Assembly (NCBI RefSeq): GCF_026151205.1
Contig: NC_087082.1
Span: forward strand, 1,702,001-1,766,000
DNA: 64,000 bases
Reading direction: 5' to 3'
Origin: Bolinopsis microptera
Taxonomy: Eukaryota > Ctenophora > Tentaculata > Lobata > Bolinopsidae
Below are positions 57,363-64,000 of the stretch, in pieces. Each line of letters opens with the position of its first letter. Within the stretch, counting starts at the first letter, position 1. Made by a program: the position numbers and the translations under genes. The notes under the pieces were generated by a model. It had not been told where the DNA came from and did no database searches. It was given only the letters and a program-made list of their open reading frames with translations.

Positions 57363-59030
57363 ATGTTTAAGTTTCATTCTTCTTCTTCAAACGAACCAAG
57401 GCCTTGTGGTACTTCTTGGAAATTACAACTCTGCAGAAATGAGTTGCTTGGAACAGGGAGTATGGGGACAAGGGTATACAAAGGTTTTTTCGAAGGATCA
57501 TTATCTGTGGCAATCAAAAAGATACAACAAGAATGTTTACAGGGGATTGATAACATATTGATTGATGATAATATGGCAGTTCAACAAGTCAATGAAACCA
57601 GACTATTGAGAAAGTTTAATCATCCAAATGTTGTGAGATACTATCTAGCCGACTCAGATCTTGACTTTGTTTATATTGCATTGGAGCTGTGTGAGGGATG
57701 TTTAGTCGACTACATTGAAAAGACTCCTGTAGGGGAAAAATTCTTGAAGTTACACAGTGATAGCGGGAAACATTTTAAAAAGGTGATTCTCAATGATGTA
57801 TTATCAGGATTGAATTACTTGCATGACCTTGACATAATACACGGTGACATCAAGCCCCAAAACATATTGCTGAGAAAGGTTAAACAGCGTGTTAATCTTG
57901 TGAAGGACCTCTATTTTGAGGGTGTGCTCTCTGATTTTGGGCTAAGTCTTGAAATAGATGAAGGACGAAGAAGCAAGACAGCCCATGACAATCTAATAGG
58001 ATCTGATGGTTGGAGGGCCAAGGAAGTGCTGACAATGTTAGAGAAGGCCAGTGACAAATCAATAAAGAAAAAATCAAAGAAGAAAGTTAAAGGAACAAAG
58101 GCAGTTGATATTTTCTCATTTGGGTGTGTCATGCAGTATGTCATGACTGAAAAGAGTAAACAATACTATATGCACCCATTTGGTGATATCAATCACCGAA
58201 ACTACAACATTAGAGCAGAGGAGAGAAGATCTTACCTAAGTTCACTTCCCAAGTACAAATCATGGAAACCAAATCTAAATGATGTTTTAGCTGATATGCT
58301 CATTGAAATTTGTGTACTGGGAAACCCTGAACTGCGACCTACAACGAAGGAAATTGCAAAAAATCCTTTTTTCTGGGATGCCACAACAATGATTCAGTTT
58401 CTAGAGCGAGTTTTTAATGATATAAAGTCAGCTTCTAAAGATTCTGGTTTTGGTAAAATTCTAGAGGATAACTGGTCTAAATACCATAAGCAGGGATTTA
58501 CTAAAGAAATCCGGGAAGCTTTCAATTATAATACCAAGCATAACTCCAAATCATGCAGTCCACACAAATTATGCAACTTTTTGAGAATCCTTAGGAATAT
58601 AAGACAACACTACCAAGAAATCGTTGCGAGGAGTTCAAAGGAACCAATCTGCAAAGCTTTGTCAGATTGCTTAGGTCAGGGAGGAGATGAAGATTTTTCA
58701 AGATACTTCTTAGAAAAAGTTGCTGGGGCACTTCCTGTGGTTTATCTAAGCTTCATCAAGCACCCGAGAATTGACAGCTATCACAGCTATTACTCCCTTG
58801 AAGATTTGAACAGCGAAGTTTCCGAAGAGAGGTTTAAATACCAATGGACCACACTCGACAAAGTCCTTCTAAGACAGGACAATGATGGTGGACAAGTGCA
58901 ACGAAGGTCTCGAACTCCTAGTGGACAAGGGAGTTCTGAAAGTTCAAACGGACAGGAAAGATCTCAAACCCCTAATGCAAATGGGAAGGGAAGGTCTCGA
59001 ACCCCAAGTGAAAGTAGACATGGAAAATGA
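57363..59030 (+). CDS. Soluble IRE1/RNase L-like protein kinase with KEN endoribonuclease domain
   Basis: 555 residues in one exon. Kinase domain about 20-338: glycine loop GTGSMG (30-35), Lys52 in VAIKK, Glu78 of helix C, HGDIKPQN (160-167) with catalytic Asp162 and Asn167, DFG (191-193), DGWRAKE (215-221) in place of APE, and VDIFSFGC (248-255), the IRE1-type helix F. KEN nuclease domain about 339-470: NPFFWD join, then LRNIRQHYQE, where Arg411, Asn412 and His416 match the catalytic Arg/Asn/His of IRE1 and RNase L. There is no signal peptide, lumenal sensor, membrane segment or ankyrin repeat, so it should be cytosolic or nuclear, unlike IRE1. The tail has three RSxTP motifs (515-519, 533-537, 544-548). 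By family, nucleotide binding and dimerisation would switch on RNA cleavage. A Lys-rich insert (232-246) lies between DGW and helix F. Intact and intronless; possibly one of an expanded family. Confidence 0.93.
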   Translation: MFKFHSSSSNEPRPCGTSWKLQLCRNELLGTGSMGTRVYKGFFEGSLSVAIKKIQQECLQGIDNILIDDNMAVQQVNETRLLRKFNHPNVVRYYLADSDLDFVYIALELCEGCLVDYIEKTPVGEKFLKLHSDSGKHFKKVILNDVLSGLNYLHDLDIIHGDIKPQNILLRKVKQRVNLVKDLYFEGVLSDFGLSLEIDEGRRSKTAHDNLIGSDGWRAKEVLTMLEKASDKSIKKKSKKKVKGTKAVDIFSFGCVMQYVMTEKSKQYYMHPFGDINHRNYNIRAEERRSYLSSLPKYKSWKPNLNDVLADMLIEICVLGNPELRPTTKEIAKNPFFWDATTMIQFLERVFNDIKSASKDSGFGKILEDNWSKYHKQGFTKEIREAFNYNTKHNSKSCSPHKLCNFLRILRNIRQHYQEIVARSSKEPICKALSDCLGQGGDEDFSRYFLEKVAGALPVVYLSFIKHPRIDSYHSYYSLEDLNSEVSEERFKYQWTTLDKVLLRQDNDGGQVQRRSRTPSGQGSSESSNGQERSQTPNANGKGRSRTPSESRHGK

Positions 59031-60630
59031 GAAATTGGTCATCAAAATTGTGATTATATGTGTTACGGTGATAATTGATAGCTAAGAGGTATACACTATA
59101 CCTTGTTAATTGAGTTTCCTATCATATAATGGCACTTGGCTTCGAATGCCACTTTCACCTTATTATACAATTTTGTGGGCTCATCTTCTGCTCATAGACA
59201 CAGAACGCCTCCTCTCCTGTAACATTGCTCGCCGAAATCGCTTTCTCTTTCTTACTAAGGCATTTTAAATTTGGCAATAGCTCTTTTCCAGTTGTTTTTA
59301 TACTGAGAGAGCTTTCCTATTCTGAACCATCTTGTGAGTTGTTTATATTATGGTTAATAGATTGGAGTGATATTAAGGAAGCAAATTCTTATCTTTCATT
59401 TTAGAAAGATATAGTTCGATTTTCGAAGTCAAGTCATCACACGACATGCAGCTAAATATATTTTGATACGTTTTTAAAATATTACAGAGTTCTAAATATT
59501 ATTAAAATGTTTTTGATAATATTTAGACCTCTTTCGCTAGATAAGAGCATGAAAATGATGAAAATGATTCAGTATTATTTCATAATATTTTGTAATTTCA
59601 TGGTCTTTTGTCTAGATAATGCAATTGCATTAGATGGCTTTATTAGTTCAAGAGGAAGTGTTAATTTTGAACGTTTAACTCATAAAATTTCGTCCCTTTT
59701 TGATATATTTTACTTGTGTGATTTTTACATGTTTATAAATGGGTATGCAGGATTTTTAATTATATATTTTCGTGTTTATTACTATGCAAAACATTGTTAT
59801 TCCTTAATTCCTAATTCTTATTCCTCAAGCTTAATAATCACATTGATTGTTACATTAAATACATAGCCTTTGTTTTTCTTATCTCTGAAAATACAACTGG
59901 GTCAGATAAGATGTATTAAAAAACTATAAACCCTCCATGGTGAGGATAATCGTCTCATCCTCTAGGTAAACACATAACGATGATAAGATGATAAGATATC
60001 GCTTAAATTCGGCCGGCAGTGAGATGCCAACATTGTCACACTATAAAAACGTGACTGAGCTAACATGGCCCCTTGATGCCGTGCTTGACCAAATTTTCGA
60101 ACTTCCAGTTCATATAGGATAGTTCCATATGACAATGATCTACATATTTAGCGACTTTTGTCGTTAAAAGGTACCACCTGGTCAATTCCGTCACACAATT
60201 AAGAAATTTATCCGAGGGATGTTTATGATGCCCTGACAAAGAATGCCGAATAGTCTAGCATTATTTTTTAACCTGAATGTGTTGGGAAGTGTTAGAATAT
60301 CTCATCATTATAAGCAAAACACACAAGGCACAAATAGGAAAACTTTGTCACATATATTTGTATGGTATCTCGACATTTGTGAAATTTAGCAAATATAGCT
60401 TTAACACCCTATTTAACTAATTATGGATCAATCAACACTATTGCAACCACGCACCGGTCACATAAATCATTATGTGGCAGTAATTTGTTAACATTGGCAC
60501 AATTATAACATCTCAACATAGTAAAAATATTTCAATTTTAAAAACAAATTAAAACTCTATTAATTGTTTAATTGCTCCTTGTTAGCAAAATAACTAGTTT
60601 ATCGATATAGGTATAATGGTAAGGTAACAT
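59031..60630. other. No recognised gene
   Basis: AT-rich. The 119-codon frame at 59507-59866 is Phe/Tyr/Ile-rich as expected from AT-rich chance frames, and has no motif. A 'ggtaccacctggtcaattcc' segment at 60169 and 'gtcaca' motifs recur through 60720. Confidence 0.5.
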
Positions 60631-61845
60631 TATATTCTAATCGAGGTATGATTCTTCAAAATAGGGGGCAGGCTAGGGGCAAGAAATGTAAATTTCGTCA
60701 CATAAGTTATTGTAAAAGTTAGATCCTTGTCATATTTTGAATATACAGGGTGGCCCAGTAACTGCCCACACGCAACCCTTTAATAAATCACGTAATTCTT
60801 CTTAAAATTGCACAGAAATTTCTAAGATTATAGATATGGGTCAAACTTAGATTTCCTGAAAGTTTTATTTGTATAACTGGAAGCTGGATTATAAACATTT
60901 GGTTTTTAAACAATTTTTACGATTGGTAATCTTGTTTTGCTCTTATGAGTGGGTCAATCATTTATTTTTAATTGTAGTTGACGAAATGAGAGTCTCCACT
61001 CAGTGTCCTGTTTATGACAAAGGCATGTAGCCGAAACGTCGACAAAGAATTATGTTTTAACACACTGAGTGGAGACTCTCATTTCGTCAACTACAATTAA
61101 AAATTTTTACGATTATTAGAAATGAAGTTGACTTAGATTCCATCTATACAATTTTGCTGTGCAATGCATTCTGTATGCACCATATTATATTATGGACACG
61201 TTCATTTGAGTTTGAGCATCTATTAACCTAGCACGTTCAGAAGTTCTGAACATTAGCCACGTGACTCATACTCCCATATTATGCACTGCTCAGAAATGAA
61301 ATGTATTGTTGTTAGGCACTATAATGGTTAAAATAAATGTCACATTTTTGTGACTTTGTTAACTATAGCTGCCCAATTAGCATTCCTTAGTCTAAAATAT
61401 AGTAGATTGGGTCAATCTAACAATTATGATACAACATTGGTTAAAGGGCATGGATCGAGCGGTTATAAGGCAATATGTGGTCAACTTTGTCACACTCAGA
61501 ATACAATATTCTTTTCTACTGTGAGGTGTCCTAAAAACCCTTTAAACTCATTATTTGATAGTTCTTCTACCGATCTAATACACGCACTTGGTTATTGGGA
61601 AATGAGGTTAATTCTGTCACATTTTATAGAATTTTTAATTTTGGGTGCATTGCCGAAATCATTTATATCTGATTTTGGTTTGAAAAGCGGAAAAACTCCA
61701 TATAAGGAGTATGGACTATGTACGATACAGTTGATTCAAGAGAGGGCAGTTGATGCTAGTACATTGTCACAAAAATAGTGTGACAAAGTCAACATTTCTT
61801 GTCCCTATTTTGAAGAACTATACCTCTATTAGAATTCAATATTCT
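60631..61845. mobile_element. Candidate non-autonomous element with ~70-bp imperfect inverted ends
   Basis: Left end 60631-60705 matches the complement of 61778-61845: 'attctaat.gaggtat.', 'ttcttcaaaataggg', 'caagaaatgt' and 'gtcaca', with a 12-bp insertion in the left arm. The interior includes the 61.0-kb hairpin element and a 142-codon frame (61350-61778) with no recognisable domain. A target duplication was not identified. Confidence 0.55.
60946..61103. mobile_element. Perfect 42-bp inverted repeat around a hammerhead-like loop
   Basis: 60965-61006 and 61062-61103 are exact reverse complements with a 55-bp loop. The loop holds 'ggcatgtagcc', a 3-bp hairpin directly followed by 'gaaacgtc'. 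That order (hairpin, GAAA, GUC) resembles the core of hammerhead ribozymes found in Penelope-like elements, but the required CUGAUGA box is 'ttatgac', so activity is doubtful. The flanking 'gctcttatgagtgggtcaat' module at 60946 also occurs at 45051. Confidence 0.6.
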
Positions 61846-62008
61846 TTTAGAAATAATTGGCAGGTTATTGTCCACTGTCCAGCACATCAGAGCTCAGGTT
61901 TAACAATGTTAAGTTGAATTTTGCTCAGTCACTAAAAATGTGTATTAATCAGTTCCAACCATAATAAAAATGTCGATGTGAACGAAATATGATCAAACTT
62001 TTAAAATA

Positions 62009-62300
62009 TTTTTTTTTTTTTTTTTTTTTTGTTCAGGGAGCAGGCTTGCCACATAGGTCCAGGAGTACCGAACGTTTAGGCAGGGTGCTAGGTTATGGAA
62101 CACACTCAACTAGTATAGGTAGCTGAGAGTCCGAAATCTCCAAAAGGAGATGTCATCAGAGTGTGATCCACTGCCTGACTAACCTGTGGGTAGAGTTCAT
62201 TAGACTCTATTATGATGACAGGTAGTATCTTCTGTAAGTTGCTGAGATCCAGTGTCCATGGTACCTATCACCTATCTAGATAATAATAACAAAATGGGAG
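62009..62300 (-). mobile_element. SINE-like retroposon with poly-A tail (minus strand)
   Basis: A 22-base T run (62009-62030) followed by about 270 bp of non-coding, balanced-GC sequence reads on the minus strand as a body ending in poly-A. The body contains 'ctgatgacatctcc', 'tttt' and 'ggagat', a stable stem. No A/B boxes or target duplication were found, so the 5' end is approximate and it may be a processed RNA copy instead. Confidence 0.45.
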
Positions 62301-62410
62301 GCTCTATTTGTCCAAGTGTGCTTCAAATTAAACTGATAAATAAAATACAAATTTGAATTTAAAAATTTTTAAAACCAATAATAAATATAAGGATAAATAC
62401 CTTGACTGAA

Positions 62411-63352
62411 ATAGTGAATGTCTCTGAAGAAGTAGAGACAATAAAACAAGATACGACACGGTATGTTGAAATAAAGCATGTCTCTGAAGAAGGAGAGACG
62501 ACACGGTATGTTGAAAGAAAGCCTGTGTCTGATGAAGGAGACATGATAAAGCATGAAACGACACGGTATGTTGAAAGAAAGCCTGTGTCTGATGAAGGAG
62601 ACACGATAAAGCATGATACGACACGGTATGTTGAAATAAAGCCTATCTCTGAAGAAGGAGAGACGACACGGTATGCTGCAAGAAAGCCGGTCTCTGAAGG
62701 AGAGACCATAAAAACATGATACGACATGGTATGTTGAAATAAAGCCTGTCTCTGAAGGAGAGACGATAAAAACTTGATACGACATGGTATGCTGCAAGAA
62801 AGCCGGTCTCTGAAGGAGAGACCATAAAAACATGATACGACATGGTATGTTGAAATAAAGCCTGTCTCTGAAGGAGAGACGATAAAAACTTGATACGACA
62901 TGGTATGCTGCAAGAAAGCCGGTCTCTGAAGGAGAGACCATTAAAACATGATACGACATGGTATGTTGAAATAAAGCCTGTCTCTGAAGGAGCTGGAGAG
63001 ACGATAAAAACTTGACACGACACGGTATGCTGAAAGAAAGCCAGTCTCTGAAGAAGGAGAGACGAAAAAAAAAAACTTGATACGACATGGTATGAGGTAT
63101 ACTAAAAGAAAGCCTGTCTCTGAAGAAGGAGAGACGATAAAACGTGATACGACATGGTATGTTGAAAGAAAGCCTGTCTCTGAAGAAGGAGAGACGATTA
63201 AGCATGATAAGACACGGAATGTTGAAAGAAAGCCTGTCTCTGAAGAAGGAGAGACGATAAAGCTTGATACGACACGGTATGCTGAAAGAAGCCTGTCTCT
63301 GAAGAAGGAGACACGATAAAGCATGATACGACACGGTATGTTGAAATAAAGT
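62411..63352. repeat. 58-60-bp minisatellite, about 16 copies
   Basis: The anchor 'acgacacggtatg' (or 'acgacatggtatg') recurs every 58-66 bp from about 62449 to 63340, with 'gcctgtctctgaa.aaggaga' between. Because many units are 60 bp, several frames stay open: a 20-residue repeat (TTRYVERKPVSEEGETIKHD) on plus and a 321-codon frame on minus. Units of 58 bp break the plus frame in the middle. It is more likely a minisatellite than a gene, though one frame could have been coding. Confidence 0.9.
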
Positions 63353-63768
63353 CTAATGAAGTAAGTCAGACAAGCAAACGCTTCAGGTTAAATGTAGATA
63401 TAAGTCGTCTCCATCCCAGAAATAATAAATGATGACCCGGTGTAACGTTGCAGAAATCGGCCGAAAATAACAATGACTAAGAACAGTTAAAAAGTGACAG
63501 TATTCAAACACAAGGAAATTTAATAACATAGAACCTAATAAGGAATATCTCCAAACGGAGTTTCTTAGAGGGTGAGAGGTTCTTTAATAAAACCTAATGA
63601 TTAAATGAGACCCGCTAAAGGTACTAAATTAACCGGACTGCTAGCGAGGAATCGAGAGTGGGAATAAAATAAAAGCAGAATAAATCCTAAGATAACGGAA
63701 AACTGGTACAGAAAGCTAATATCCTATCACGGAGTCTAGGAAAAACCTGTGAACCAAATAAGCAGAAT
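63353..63768. other. No recognised gene
   Basis: Purine-rich, no frames or repeats recognised. Confidence 0.5.
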
Positions 63769-64000
63769 GGCACCCGTGCATGAAGTGTTAAAATATATAC
63801 CGAACTGGAATGCCTGCGGAGGCATTTTACTCCTTAATAATGCACGTGTTAGAAAATTTAGTAAAAGCTAAAAATGAACGAAGCGGCACCCGTGCATGAA
63901 GTGTTAAAATATATACCGAACTGGAATGCCTGCGGAGGCATTTTACTCCTTAATAATGCACGTGTTAGAAAATTTAGTAAAAGCTAAAAATGAACGAAGC
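63769..64000. repeat. 116-bp tandem repeat, two copies, continuing past the window
   Basis: Units start 'ggcacccgtgcatgaagtgt' at 63769 and 63885; no difference was seen. Each has the hairpin 'aatgcctgcggaggcatt'. The second copy ends exactly at the window edge, so the array may be longer. Confidence 0.92.

Noticed and set aside
59507-59866. 119-codon membrane protein
   Set aside because: Composition is what AT-rich random sequence gives; no motif, no gene-like start context.
61350-61778. 142-codon gene
   Set aside because: It lies inside an inverted-repeat element, shows no domain, and its composition is unremarkable.
62140-62165. Plus-strand hammerhead (GAAA, tctcc/ggaga stem, then GUC)
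   Set aside because: The base after the stem III closing pair would be G, which hammerheads do not accept, and there is no CUGANGA box in the right place.
1-64000. Bacterial operon, CRISPR array, phage or plasmid
   Set aside because: Repeats are far too long for CRISPR, there are no operon-like gene runs, and the recognisable genes are eukaryotic.

Overview
The window reads as nuclear DNA of a multicellular animal, most likely an AT-rich invertebrate; the species cannot be fixed from sequence alone. Support: a kringle domain split over three exons with consensus GT/AG sites, an ESCRT-III CHMP1 gene, an IRE1/RNase L-type kinase-nuclease gene, several decayed LINE retrotransposons, two short hAT-like DNA transposons with perfect 8-bp target duplications, a tRNA-derived SINE and a ~20 kb satellite. 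Nothing suggests a bacterial operon, plasmid, phage or CRISPR locus.

Layout. 1-19769: one uninterrupted satellite of ~366-bp units (about 54), each built from two diverged halves, with nested higher-order repeats of ~730, 1831, 1837 and 13,895 bp. 19770-24526: mostly unique DNA with a decayed LDL-receptor-A-like exon split by a hAT MITE, and a SINE. 24527-31350: poly-G tracts, a LINE ORF1 remnant cut off by a 1.4-kb foldback repeat, a decayed LINE EN/RT piece and duplicated 0.29-kb modules. 31781-32553: kringle exons on the plus strand. 33000-36330: sparse DNA with a LINE tail. 36338-40534: two tandem duplications, one carrying a foldback element and one carrying GC-rich palindromes. 41140-44420: a 5'-truncated minus-strand LINE broken by a hAT MITE, a nonsense codon and frameshifts. 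44970-47300: an unrecognised broken reading frame beside interleaved 318-bp and ~178-bp tandem arrays. 47300-55160: mostly empty, with diverged repeats and another LINE RT tail. 55163-59030: the gene-bearing part, with a perfect 44-bp palindrome, single-exon CHMP1, then a single-exon soluble IRE1-like kinase-RNase, both on the plus strand. 59031-64000: inverted repeats with a hammerhead-like loop, a poly-A retroposon, a 58-60-bp minisatellite and a 116-bp tandem repeat that runs off the window.

Functionally only two genes look complete: CHMP1 (membrane remodelling, ESCRT-III) and the kinase-KEN nuclease (a candidate RNA-cleaving stress or defence enzyme lacking the IRE1 lumenal sensor and the RNase L ankyrin repeats). 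The kringle exons belong to a secreted or membrane protein whose other exons were not identified with confidence. The rest is a satellite block bordered by layers of nested mobile elements, as expected near centromeric, subtelomeric or other heterochromatin.
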